Part shown: piece by piece, positions 53,346 to 63,879 of the stretch | How the letters are laid out: each line of letters begins with the position of its first letter | Position numbering within the stretch: position 1 is the stretch's first letter | Assembly: GCF_004217145.1 (NCBI RefSeq) | Contig: NZ_SHKR01000014.1 | Location: forward strand, 682,001 to 746,000 | Reading direction: 5' to 3' | DNA: 64,000 nucleotides | Source: Kribbella rubisoli | GTDB taxonomy: Bacteria > Actinomycetota > Actinomycetes > Propionibacteriales > Kribbellaceae | The notes under the pieces: model-generated | Told to the model about the DNA's origin: nothing | Seen by the model: the letters and a program-made list of their open reading frames with translations, nothing else | Database searches by the model: none | Translations under genes and position numbers: made by a program

Positions 53346-53359
53346 GCACCTAGCAGAGC

Positions 53360-55708
53360 TCAGTGGAACGACGCGGTATGCGTCTTGCCGTTGGTGCCAC
53401 CAACGGCAATGTCGAGGACCAACTGCCTGCCGGTCTCGACCACGGTCACGCTGTCGTCCATCGTGACGACGCTGCGGATCGGTTTCTTGATCGTCAGCCT
53501 GAGGGTCTGCACGGTCCGGCTCGGATCGGACACCGCGACAGTCGTCGTCCGTCCGTCCTTGCCGATCACCACCGATGCCGGCCCATCGCTGGTGACCTCG
53601 GCTACCTGGCCGGCCACCCAGAAGTTGATGAGTGTCAGGCCGTCGGTGTGGGATCGGATCGCCTGAACATTCGCGGTGTTGGCGAGGATGCTCAGGCCCG
53701 GGTCATGCGCACGTTCGGCCGTCTGCCGACTGGATGCTTTGGGCAACAGAATGTAGGCGTACTCGCCTGTTGTGGTGCCGTGCTCGAGGACGAGCTTGGC
53801 GTAGCGGCGGGTGTGCGGGGTGGTCGAGCCGGCAGTGTCGTTGCCGATGTTGATCTCCGACCAGGACCCGGTGCGGTCCTCGCGCTCGGTCCTGAGGCGG
53901 CCGCCGGTCGGGAAGACGTAGCCGGCGACGCCGTCCAGGTGCACCCATCTCGGGTCGTCGTACGTGCCGGTTGCCGCTCGACCGTTGACGAGCAGGGCCG
54001 CGGCTCCGTCTTCGTGCAGGTTGCGGTTCTCGACGATCGTCTCGACCGGGTAGCCGTCTGTTCCCGTGATACCGGCGCCCAGGGCCACAACCGAGTCGCG
54101 CAGGCAGAACCACGACTTCCTTGCCTGCAAGGTCTTGTCGTAGTTGATCAGGTGCATGCCGACCGCGCCGGCGAGATCCTTGTACGACGCCCCGCCGACC
54201 CAGTCGGCGTACGCCGCGACGGTGCCAGTGCCCGCACCGGTGCCGCCGGGTTGGCGCGGTTGCGTGCTGACCGTCGTACCTGGCAGGCGTTGTGCGTCGA
54301 CGGTCGGCCAGTACGCGTCGTAGTACTGCGATTGGTCGTCCGTATAGAGGTAGGTCATGCCGTCGCCGACGTACCAGCCGCGGAGGTTCTCGCCGTTGCC
54401 CCACTCGTAGCGGGCCATCCGTTTCGACGACATCGCGATCGCGAAGGTCCAGCCGGGGCGGCGATGGACGACGCGGTCCTGGTTGTAGAACTGGAAGTGC
54501 CGCGGGATCGCGGGCGCGGCCTTGACCGCGGTGTTCGCGAGGAGGGCCTTGGCGCGAGAGATCTCCGGGATCGACGCGCCGGGCAGGTAGTCGTTGAGGC
54601 GGTCGCGGGTGATCCAGCCCTTGGCCACGGCCTTGAAGCGCGAGGCGTATGGCTCGGCGACGCCGCTCGCCAGGAGCAGGACGGTCGACGTGGTGGCGTG
54701 GCCGTTGCGGTGGTCGCCGGCGGCCTCGCGGGAGATCGCGCGGCCGGAGACGCAGTCCATCATCAGGCCGTCGGTCATGAACGGCGCGAAGCTCGCCTCG
54801 ACCGCGTCGAGGAGTACGGCGCGGTTCGGGTCGGCGATCTCCCAGGTGGAGCCGCCGAGGAGGGCGGTGAGGTTCGCGACTCCGCCGAGCGCGACGTTGC
54901 CGTAGGTGCCGATGTACGCAAGGTTGCCGTGCTGGATGAACGAGCCGTCGCGGTAGAAGCCGTCGCCGCTGGTGACGTACGTGAACACGCTGTTCTTGCC
55001 GGACTCGGCGACGTCGCTCAGCGCATCGCGGGCGGCGGCGAGCTTGTCGGCGGACTTGCCGACGATGCCGCGGAGGGCGGTGATCAGTGCCTTGTCGACA
55101 CGGTTCGCGCCGGTCTCGCGGAGGGTCGGCGAGTTGGTCCGGCGGTTCGGGTCGGGGACGAAGTGGTCGACGGCCTTCAGGTACGCGGTGAGCTGGGCGG
55201 CTTCGAGTGCGTCGTACGCGAGGATGCAGGTGTCGAGGAGGGCGCGCGGTGCGCCGATCTCCCAGAACCACCAGTTGCCGGTCTCTTTGAGGGTCTCGTT
55301 GTAGGCGTTCGCGTTGAGGAAGTCGAGGGCGCCGCTCAGCTCGTCGGCCCAGTCTGCGCTCTGGGTGGTCGCGCCGGCCAACGCGATCGTCTTCAGGCGC
55401 GTGTAGCTGATCGAGAAGTTCCCGCTGGTCGGGCTCAACGGCAGATCCGGCCAGAGCGCGGTCCGGTCGGCAGTCGTGATCATCGTGCTGGTGTATTGCT
55501 GCGCCTGAGCGGTCAGCTTGCCGAGCGCGTCAGCGTACGCCGGGTCGGTGGTGTCGATCGCACCCCCGGTGTTGAGCTCGGTCCAGCGGGCTCGGAGTAC
55601 GTCGTACTCGTCGTCCGCGAACGCTCGGGTGGGCAGACTTATCGCACTGATCGCGCCGGCGGCAACCCCGGCCTGAAGCAACAGTCGACGACGAAAACTG
55701 GGCGGCAT
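53360..55708 (-). CDS. polysaccharide lyase family 8 protein (hyaluronate/chondroitin/xanthan lyase type)
   Basis: 782 residues with an N-terminal Tat-like signal (FRRRLLLQAGVAAGAISAISL). The alpha-toroid shows NWWFWEIGAPRALLDTCIL and GDGFYRDGSFIQHGNLAYIGTYGNVAL, the PL8 active-site region with catalytic His and Tyr, and a nearby RAISR. Beta-sandwich domains follow (MSSKRMARYEWGNGENLRGWYVGDGMTYLY). PL8 enzymes cleave uronic-acid glycans by beta-elimination. The exact substrate is unknown. A LacI-type operator lies upstream and the second ABC importer is convergent, so a linked glycan-use system is plausible. Confidence 0.92.
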   Translation of the reverse strand: MPPSFRRRLLLQAGVAAGAISAISLPTRAFADDEYDVLRARWTELNTGGAIDTTDPAYADALGKLTAQAQQYTSTMITTADRTALWPDLPLSPTSGNFSISYTRLKTIALAGATTQSADWADELSGALDFLNANAYNETLKETGNWWFWEIGAPRALLDTCILAYDALEAAQLTAYLKAVDHFVPDPNRRTNSPTLRETGANRVDKALITALRGIVGKSADKLAAARDALSDVAESGKNSVFTYVTSGDGFYRDGSFIQHGNLAYIGTYGNVALGGVANLTALLGGSTWEIADPNRAVLLDAVEASFAPFMTDGLMMDCVSGRAISREAAGDHRNGHATTSTVLLLASGVAEPYASRFKAVAKGWITRDRLNDYLPGASIPEISRAKALLANTAVKAAPAIPRHFQFYNQDRVVHRRPGWTFAIAMSSKRMARYEWGNGENLRGWYVGDGMTYLYTDDQSQYYDAYWPTVDAQRLPGTTVSTQPRQPGGTGAGTGTVAAYADWVGGASYKDLAGAVGMHLINYDKTLQARKSWFCLRDSVVALGAGITGTDGYPVETIVENRNLHEDGAAALLVNGRAATGTYDDPRWVHLDGVAGYVFPTGGRLRTEREDRTGSWSEINIGNDTAGSTTPHTRRYAKLVLEHGTTTGEYAYILLPKASSRQTAERAHDPGLSILANTANVQAIRSHTDGLTLINFWVAGQVAEVTSDGPASVVIGKDGRTTTVAVSDPSRTVQTLRLTIKKPIRSVVTMDDSVTVVETGRQLVLDIAVGGTNGKTHTASFH

Positions 55709-55725
55709 CGCGACTCCTCGGGGGT

Positions 55726-55739
55726 GGTAAACGCTTACC
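55726..55739. promoter_or_regulatory. LacI-type operator upstream of PL8 lyase
   Basis: GGTAAACGCTTACC, a near-palindrome with arms GGTAA/TTACC around ACGC, 18 bases upstream of the PL8 ATG. The central TAAACGCTTA resembles LacI-family sites. It probably makes the lyase inducible. Confidence 0.6.
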
Positions 55740-55801
55740 CCAGATCCTGCCGCCTGCGCACAACAGTCGTCAACAACCCACTACGATCACTTCTGATCAC
55801 T

Positions 55802-57013
55802 TCACGGAAGCAGATCCCTCACCACGGCATCAGCCAACAACCGTCCCCGATCTGTCAGCACCAGCCGATCGCCGTCCATCACCGCGAGACCGTCCTCGAC
55901 GACCTGGTCGGCTGCGGCGCGGCCGGGCTCGTCCAGGACCTCTCGCGGCAGACCGGCCTCCAGGCGCACCTCGAGGAGGACGCGCTCTATGCGGCGGGTT
56001 TCTTCGTCGAGGGTTTCTCGGGCCTGGGCTGGGCTTTGGTTGGTGTTGAGGCGTTCGGCATAGGCGCTCGGGTGCTTGACGTTCCACCAGCGAGTTCCGG
56101 CTACGTGGCTGTGGGCGCCGGGGCCGATGCCCCACCAGGTGTCGCCGCGCCAGTAGAGCTCGTTGTGGCGGCAGCGGGCCGCCGTACTGCGGGCCCAGTT
56201 GGAGACCTCGTACCAGCGCAGGCCCTCGGCGGAGAGCAGCTCGTCGGCCAGGACGTACTTGTCGGCGAGATCGTCGTCGTCCGGCATCGGCAGTTCACCG
56301 CGCCGGATCCGCCGCGCCAACTGCGTCCCGTCCTCGACGATCAACGCATAAGCGCTCACGTGATCGGGCTGAGCGGACAGCGCCGACTCGAGCGAAGCGC
56401 GCCAGTCATCCAGTGATTCGCCCGGGGTGCCGTAGATCAGGTCGAGGTTCACATGCTCGAAGCCGGCCGCGGTCGCCTCCTTGACCGCCTGCAGCGCACG
56501 CCCGGGAGTGTGCTGGCGGTCGAGGATCTTGAGCACGTGCGACGACGCACTCTGCATGCCGAAGCTGACCCGGTTGAAGCCAACGGCCCGCAGCTCATCG
56601 AGATACGCAGGGTCGACCGACTCCGGGTTCGCCTCGGTCGTCACCTCCGCGTCGGGAGCCAGCCCGAACTCATCACGAACGGCGGCCAGCATCCTCCCGA
56701 GATCGGCCGCCGGCAGCAGCGTCGGCGTACCGCCACCGAAGAACACGGTGTCGACCGGCCGATCCAGCTCCCCCAGCACCCGACGGGCAAGGAGCACCTC
56801 GCGGACCGCGGTCTCGGCGTACGACGCCTGCGACCCACCGCCGCCGAGCTCGCGCGCGGTGTAGGTGTTGAAGTCGCAGTACCCGCACCGCGACGCACAG
56901 AACGGCACGTGCAGGTAGAACCCCAACGGCCGGCTCGCGGCTTCGCGGACGGCGGACTCCGGCAACGCCCCGTCCAGGGGCGCAACCTCTCCCTCGGGCA
57001 ATGTTGACGGCAC
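55802..57013 (-). CDS. hemW: radical SAM heme chaperone HemW
   Basis: 403 residues. The radical SAM motif is CASRCGYC (within YLHVPFCASRCGYCDFNTYT), followed by FFGGGTPTLL, TTEANPESVDP, VSFGMQSASSHVLKILDRQH and DLIYGTPGES, as in HemW/HemN-like proteins. HemW carries heme to target hemoproteins; it is often misnamed coproporphyrinogen oxidase. The C-terminal HemN_C domain is present. ATG at 57013. HemW usually neighbours lepA and hrcA; here those are about 24 kb away or outside the window. Confidence 0.94.
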   Translation of the reverse strand: MPSTLPEGEVAPLDGALPESAVREAASRPLGFYLHVPFCASRCGYCDFNTYTARELGGGGSQASYAETAVREVLLARRVLGELDRPVDTVFFGGGTPTLLPAADLGRMLAAVRDEFGLAPDAEVTTEANPESVDPAYLDELRAVGFNRVSFGMQSASSHVLKILDRQHTPGRALQAVKEATAAGFEHVNLDLIYGTPGESLDDWRASLESALSAQPDHVSAYALIVEDGTQLARRIRRGELPMPDDDDLADKYVLADELLSAEGLRWYEVSNWARSTAARCRHNELYWRGDTWWGIGPGAHSHVAGTRWWNVKHPSAYAERLNTNQSPAQARETLDEETRRIERVLLEVRLEAGLPREVLDEPGRAAADQVVEDGLAVMDGDRLVLTDRGRLLADAVVRDLLP

Positions 57014-57034
57014 CCACCTATCCTACGGACCTAG

Positions 57035-57195
57035 GGCATGTCTGGTGATCCAGCGCCGTAGCGAGGAGGTGCTCGGCGCGGTGCATCGGCGCGCGGGGGC
57101 GAAGGGGTCGATGCGGAGCATCGTTCCCTTCGCACCCGTGCGGCGAGGTGCCGTGCCGAGTGCCCCGCAGTAGGCGATGGATCACCAGACATGCC
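57035..57195. mobile_element. 161-bp foldback MITE-like element
   Basis: Perfect 18-bp terminal inverted repeats, GGCATGTCTGGTGATCCA (57035-57052) and its complement (57178-57195). The interior is itself a long imperfect palindrome, centred on GCGAAGGGG-TCGATGC/GCATCGT-TCCCTTCGC, so the whole element can fold into one hairpin. It carries no gene. Target duplications are not obvious. It lies between hemW and the MFS gene. Likely a non-autonomous element moved by a transposase elsewhere. Confidence 0.8.
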
Positions 57196-57198
57196 TGA

Positions 57199-59277
<2,079 letters not shown>

Positions 59278-59309
59278 CTTCAACAGGCCTGGTGGATCAT
59301 GCTTGAGGG

Positions 59310-59996
59310 ATGGCTGATGGGGACGTGGCGGCGGCTCTGGCCGGCAGCTTCCTTGGAGGGTTGCCGGGTGAGCTGATCGAGCGGTTGCTGGCGACGGGTG
59401 ATCGGATTGATTACCCGGCCGGCAGCACGCTGTACCGCGAGCGCTCCTCTCCGCGTGCGGTGCTGGTGGTTCGCGGGTTGCTGCGTGTCTACATGTCCTC
59501 GCCGGAAGGGCGTCAGGTGACGGTCCGGTACGCGCGGGCTCGCGACGTACTCGGGATCGCCGTACTCGTCGCAGGGCCGGCCGATGTCGGCGTACAGACG
59601 CTCTCGGAGTGCACGCTCTTCCGGATCGACGCCGGGCTGCTGACGACTGCCGCGCGTACTGACAGCCGGGTCGCATGGGCGGTGGCGGAGGAGCTCAGTC
59701 GCCGGCTGTACGAGAACCTGCAGCAGACCGCGGTCAACGCCTTCGGCACCGTGCGCCAACGCGTCGCCTCGCACTTGCTGGACCTGGCGTCGACCCAGCA
59801 GGGTCCACGCGGCGAGCTCGTCGCCCGGGTGTCCCAGCAGGACCTCGCGGATTCCGTCGGATCGGTCCGCGAGGTGGTGGCGCGCGTACTGCGAGAGTTC
59901 CGGCTGGCCGGGCTGGTCGCCACGTCCGCCGACAAGGTCCACATCCTCGATGCCACCGGTCTCCACGACCAGACCTGGAACCCCGACGACGCGTGA
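59310..59996 (+). CDS. Crp/Fnr-family transcriptional regulator
   Basis: 228 residues. The N-terminal cyclic-nucleotide-binding fold (IDYPAGSTLYRERSSPRAVLVVRGLLRVYMSSPEGRQVTVRYARARDVLGI) precedes a long helix and a C-terminal HTH (VARVSQQDLADSVGSVREVVARVLREFRLAGLV). No Fe-S cysteine cluster is seen, so it is not an FNR-type oxygen sensor; the ligand is unknown. Located between the MFS exporter and a lactonase-like gene in the same direction, and may regulate either. Confidence 0.92.
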   Translation: MADGDVAAALAGSFLGGLPGELIERLLATGDRIDYPAGSTLYRERSSPRAVLVVRGLLRVYMSSPEGRQVTVRYARARDVLGIAVLVAGPADVGVQTLSECTLFRIDAGLLTTAARTDSRVAWAVAEELSRRLYENLQQTAVNAFGTVRQRVASHLLDLASTQQGPRGELVARVSQQDLADSVGSVREVVARVLREFRLAGLVATSADKVHILDATGLHDQTWNPDDA

Positions 59997-60101
59997 CCTC
60001 GGTTACTCCCTCGCACTACAAAAGTCACAGACGTGGCCACCGCCCCGGGCGAAGACTGATGCCCTCGGCCCCGAATCCGTCGGGGCCCGAAGGGAGATCA
60101 G

Positions 60102-60998
60102 ATGTCCACGGAAGCAACCAGATTGCCGGCGCGCACCGGCACCGGCGATCCGGTCAAGGCGGTGTCGGTGATCAGCACCGGCAGCGTCGAGATCCACCCC
60201 GAACACGCCTACGGCTCACGGAAGCCGCTGTACTGGTGGCTGCTCACGTCCCGCCGCTGGCTGCCGGCCCGCCCGATCAACGTGTACGTCATCGAGCACG
60301 CGAACGGGCTGGTGTTGTTCGACACCGGCCAGGATCGCGCCTCTGTGACCGATCCGTCGTACTTTCCGGGTGGGTTCAACGGGGTCGTGTACGACCGGTT
60401 GGCCAGGTTCCACATTGCCGAGCACGAGACGCTCGACGCACAACTGGGCACGCTCGGGTACTCGACCGCCGACGTCGACAAGGCGGTCATCTCGCACCTG
60501 CACCAGGACCACATCGGCGGGATCCCTCAGCTCGGCGGCAGTGAACTGCTGATCACCTCGTCGGAATGGGACCAGCTGTCCGGCTTCTCCCCCGAGGCTC
60601 GCGGTTTCCTCCGGTCGCATATCGACGTACCCGGCGCGCGCTGGAAACACGTCGACTTCACCACCGACGTCGATCTCACGCCGTTCCCTCGAGCGTTCGA
60701 TGTCATGGGTGACGGATCGATCCTCCTGTTCCCCACGCCCGGTCACACGCCTGGGTCGATGTCGATGCTCGTACGTCGGCGCGAGCTGCCGCCACTGCTG
60801 ATGGTCGGCGACCTCACGTACGAGGCCGGCCTGCTCGAACGTCGTCAACTGCCAGGTGTTGGCGTCCGGAGCGAGCTCGCCCGCACGACCGACAACGTCC
60901 TGGCGCTCGCCGAGCAACTGCCCGGCCTCGTCGTCCTCCCCGCCCACGACCCGACCGCGGCGCAGCGCCTGGTCGACAGCTCCCGGCGGCCGCAATGA
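60102..60998 (+). CDS. MBL-fold hydrolase, N-acyl homoserine lactonase-like
   Basis: 298 residues. The metal site HLHQDHIGG (within AVISHLHQDHIGGIPQL) matches the HxHxDH motif of AiiA-type lactonases, with later ligands in TPGHTPGS and LVGDLTYE-like segments. INVYVIEHANGLVLFDTGQDR near residue 60 is also as in that group. It may degrade lactones or another ester; quorum quenching is not shown. ATG at 60102 with AAGGGAGATC upstream. Overlaps the SRPBCC gene by 4 bases. Confidence 0.88.
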   Translation: MSTEATRLPARTGTGDPVKAVSVISTGSVEIHPEHAYGSRKPLYWWLLTSRRWLPARPINVYVIEHANGLVLFDTGQDRASVTDPSYFPGGFNGVVYDRLARFHIAEHETLDAQLGTLGYSTADVDKAVISHLHQDHIGGIPQLGGSELLITSSEWDQLSGFSPEARGFLRSHIDVPGARWKHVDFTTDVDLTPFPRAFDVMGDGSILLFPTPGHTPGSMSMLVRRRELPPLLMVGDLTYEAGLLERRQLPGVGVRSELARTTDNVLALAEQLPGLVVLPAHDPTAAQRLVDSSRRPQ

Positions 60999-61423
60999 AA
61001 TTCACCAACACGATCACCATCGAGCGTCCGCCGGCCACGGTCTTCGCCTACCTGCTGAACCTCGAGAACATCCCGCAGTGGAACTACGCGCTGTCCGAAA
61101 CTCGGCAGCTCACCCCCGGCCCACCCGCCGTAGGCACCCGCTACCTGCAGACCCGCACCATCCCCGTCCACACAGAGGAGTCCCTGGAGATCGTCGAGCT
61201 CATCCCTGGCAAGCAGCTCACGGTTCAGGGCACGCTCAACTCCTTCCCAGCCATCCTCAGCTACAGCGTTGACGCGGCCGACGGCGGCACGATCCTCACC
61301 AATGCGGTCGACCTCCAGCCGTCCGGTCCGCTGAAGCTCTTGGCCCCGATCGCCCACGGCCGCATCAAGTCCGCGGTCGCCGCAAACCTCGCCGCACTGA
61401 AGCAACTCCTCGAACAGTCATAG
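60995..61423 (+). CDS. SRPBCC-family protein
   Basis: 142 residues of the START-like/polyketide cyclase fold: FTNTITIERPPATVFAYLLNLENIPQWNYALSETRQL at the N-terminus, then alternating beta strands and a long C-terminal helix (IAHGRIKSAVAANLAALKQLLEQS). These proteins bind hydrophobic ligands. The ATG overlaps the lactonase-like stop (ATGA), so they are coupled. Ligand unknown. Confidence 0.88.
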   Translation: MKFTNTITIERPPATVFAYLLNLENIPQWNYALSETRQLTPGPPAVGTRYLQTRTIPVHTEESLEIVELIPGKQLTVQGTLNSFPAILSYSVDAADGGTILTNAVDLQPSGPLKLLAPIAHGRIKSAVAANLAALKQLLEQS

Positions 61424-61449
61424 GGTGAGTGTGAGAGTCCGGTCGCGGA

Positions 61450-61863
61450 TCACGCTCGCGGTGAATGAGCTTCTCCCGGTTCCGCGAGGCGCCGGTCCAG
61501 CAGGACGATCGTCGTACCACCGCTGATCAGCGTGAGAGTGTCGGCGTCGATGGTCCACCTGGGCCGGCGAGTTACGAAATCCATCAACCAGTCGTCCTGA
61601 GCCTCCAGTTCAGGACCGCATCCGATCTGTGTCTGCACGCCTTGGACGAACCCCAGTACCCCGTCGTCGAGCGTGACCCCACCACCCAGCTGGTTGCATC
61701 CGGCGCGGACGATCAGTACGCCGTCCTTTCGGATGGTCAACAGAATTCGACTGCCCGGCACCAGCGGCCTGTCGACCCCGTCCTCGGTCACCGCCACGGA
61801 CAAGTAAGTCTTACCGATCGGCGACCCCTCACCACCGATCAACGGCCCGTATTTCACAGTCAT
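61450..61863 (-). CDS. META-domain protein
   Basis: 137 residues. The META/HslJ pattern is visible: VAGCNQLGG-type core (IVRAGCNQLGGGVTL), GPELEAQDDWLMDFV and LTLISGGTTIVLLDR. No signal peptide is seen, so it appears cytoplasmic or the start is further upstream, but no longer frame is convincing. ATG at 61863. Convergent with the SRPBCC gene. Function unknown. Confidence 0.85.
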   Translation of the reverse strand: MTVKYGPLIGGEGSPIGKTYLSVAVTEDGVDRPLVPGSRILLTIRKDGVLIVRAGCNQLGGGVTLDDGVLGFVQGVQTQIGCGPELEAQDDWLMDFVTRRPRWTIDADTLTLISGGTTIVLLDRRLAEPGEAHSPRA

Positions 61864-61996
61864 CTTCCGCCCCCTTCACTCCGGATTATCCCGCCGATGA
61901 CCTCATCCATCACGGACTCTGGGGTGGGGATAACTACAGGGTGGTCGGGGAGCCAACCGCAATGGAATGACGGCCGGGAGGCGACAGGCTCGGAGC

Positions 61997-63229
61997 ATGG
62001 TGGCTGAATTGAGGGCGAGGGTGTTCGCGCCGGTGCGGGCGTTGGTGACGATGTTGCTGTCTGTCGCGGGTGTGCTTGCGGCGGTGCTTGTGCTCGTCAG
62101 CAGCGCGCTGGTGGTGGTTGGGATCGGGCGGTACGCCGTACCGCCTGCGGTCTGGCTCTTGCGGAAAGTGGCGGATGCGGCGCGTGCTCTGGTGCGGATG
62201 GCCGGTGTCGATGTGAGGCGACCGTACGGGCCTGAGACCAGTGCGATCGGGCTGCTGAAGGCGCGCAGTACCTGGAGGGACATCGGCTGGGCGTTCATCG
62301 ACCCGGTGATCGGGACGTGGGCGACCGCGCTTGCGATCGCGATGCCGCTGTTCGGGGTGTACGGCGCTGTCGTGCAGCCGTTCGTTTGGCGGGCCAACGA
62401 ACGGGCGGGCGGCATCAACTCGTTCGGTCCCATCCACGTGACCTCGACCGTGACCGCGCTCGCCGCGATCCCGGTCGGCCTCGCGATGATCGCCGCCGGC
62501 CTGTACATCGGGCCGCCGCTGCTCACCCTGCGCGCCAGCTGGTCGGCCGACCTGCTCGGGCCCTCGCGGACCACCGCGCTGGAGGAACGCGTCGAGACGC
62601 TGGTCGAGACCCGCGCCGACAGCGCCGGCGCGCAGGCCGCTGAGCTGCGCCGGATCGAACGCGATCTGCACGACGGCGCGCAGGCGCGGCTGGTGGCTCT
62701 CGGTATGAGCCTCAGCAACGCCGAGCGCCTGTTCGAGGAGGATCCGGAGGCCGCGCGCAACCTGGTGATCGCGGCCCGCGAGGCGTCCTCCAGGGCGCTC
62801 GATCAGTTACGCGATCTGGTCCGCGGCGTACATCCGCCCGTACTCGCGGACCGAGGTCTCGCCGACGCGATCCGCGCGTTGGCCCTGGACTCACTGCTCG
62901 AGGTCGAAGTCAGGTCCGACCTGCCTGGCCGTCCGTCGCTGCCGGTCGAGTCCGCGGTGTACTTCGCCGCCAACGAGCTGCTCGCCAACACCGCCAAGCA
63001 TGCCCGTAGTGCGACCACCGTGGCGATCTCGCTGCACTACACCAACGGCGTACTGCGCTGCGTGGTCACCGACGACGGCCCGGGCGGAGCGGATCCGATG
63101 AACGGGACCGGTTTGCGCGGCATCGAGAGTCGGCTCGCGATCTTCGACGGCACGGTCGAGGTCGACAGTCCTGTCAGCGGTCCGACCCGCGTCCAGCTGG
63201 AGGTGCCGTGCGCGATCCGATCCGTGTAG
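61997..63229 (+). CDS. NarL-family sensor histidine kinase
   Basis: 410 residues. Four hydrophobic segments in the first 190 residues (a Nar-type membrane sensor such as those in DesK-like kinases), then the HisKA_3 motif RRIERDLHDGAQARLVALGMSL with the phosphorylated His, and the ATPase domain with ELLANTAKHARS, VVTDDGPGGAD and GTGLRGIESRLAIFDG. It partners the LuxR-type response regulator that overlaps it. ATG at 61997, or GTG at 62000. The signal is unknown. Confidence 0.93.
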   Translation: MVAELRARVFAPVRALVTMLLSVAGVLAAVLVLVSSALVVVGIGRYAVPPAVWLLRKVADAARALVRMAGVDVRRPYGPETSAIGLLKARSTWRDIGWAFIDPVIGTWATALAIAMPLFGVYGAVVQPFVWRANERAGGINSFGPIHVTSTVTALAAIPVGLAMIAAGLYIGPPLLTLRASWSADLLGPSRTTALEERVETLVETRADSAGAQAAELRRIERDLHDGAQARLVALGMSLSNAERLFEEDPEAARNLVIAAREASSRALDQLRDLVRGVHPPVLADRGLADAIRALALDSLLEVEVRSDLPGRPSLPVESAVYFAANELLANTAKHARSATTVAISLHYTNGVLRCVVTDDGPGGADPMNGTGLRGIESRLAIFDGTVEVDSPVSGPTRVQLEVPCAIRSV

Positions 63230-63864
63230 TGGTCGCCGAGGATCTGTTCCTGCTCCGCGACGGGCTCGTCCGGACGCTGACCGAGCACGGGTTCACGGTC
63301 GTCGCCGCGGTCGGCACCGGACCGTCGTTGCGGAAGGCGATTGTCGACGAACAGCCCGATATCGCGGTGGTCGACGTACGGCTGCCGCCGTCGTTCACGG
63401 ACGAGGGTCTGCAAGTAGCGATCGAGGCGCGACGGCAACGGCCCGGCTTTCCGGTGCTCGTGCTGTCGCAGTACGTCGAGCAGCTGTACGCCCGCGAGCT
63501 TCTTGCCGATGGCAACGGCTCGGTCGGTTATCTGTTGAAGGACAGGGTTTTCAACACCGACCAGTTCGTCGAGGCCGTGCGGTCGGTGGCCGGCGGCGGT
63601 ACTGCGATGGATCCGCAGGTCGTCGCCAAGCTGCTCAGCAGAGGCGATGCACGCGGGCGTACTGCGGACCTGACTCCGCGCGAACGCGACGTACTGGAAC
63701 TCATGGCGGCCGGTCGCTCGAACGCCGCGATCGGGCAGCAACTGAGGCTCTCCGTCAGTGCCGTGACCAAACATATCGCCAGCATCTTCGGCAAGCTCGA
63801 CCTGCCCGCGTCCGATGACGACAACCGTCGCGTGCTCGCCGTCCTCGCGTACCTGAACCGCTGA
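63208..63864 (+). CDS. NarL/LuxR-family response regulator
   Basis: 218 residues. The receiver shows VVVAEDLFLLRDGLVRTL, phosphoacceptor Asp in AVVDVRLPPS, VLVLSQYVEQ and YLLKDRV. The LuxR HTH shows LTPRERDVLELMAAGRSNAAIGQQLRLSVSAVTKHIASIFGKL. GTG at 63208 with GGAGG upstream, overlapping the kinase by 22 bases. Cognate partner of the NarL-type kinase. Confidence 0.94.
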   Translation: MRDPIRVVVAEDLFLLRDGLVRTLTEHGFTVVAAVGTGPSLRKAIVDEQPDIAVVDVRLPPSFTDEGLQVAIEARRQRPGFPVLVLSQYVEQLYARELLADGNGSVGYLLKDRVFNTDQFVEAVRSVAGGGTAMDPQVVAKLLSRGDARGRTADLTPRERDVLELMAAGRSNAAIGQQLRLSVSAVTKHIASIFGKLDLPASDDDNRRVLAVLAYLNR

Positions 63865-63879
63865 CGTATCCTCGCACCC

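Noticed and set aside
55802-57013. Oxygen-independent coproporphyrinogen III oxidase (HemN)
   Set aside because: The protein is about 400 residues with the HemW-type CxxxCxxC context and lacks the longer N-terminal region of HemN.
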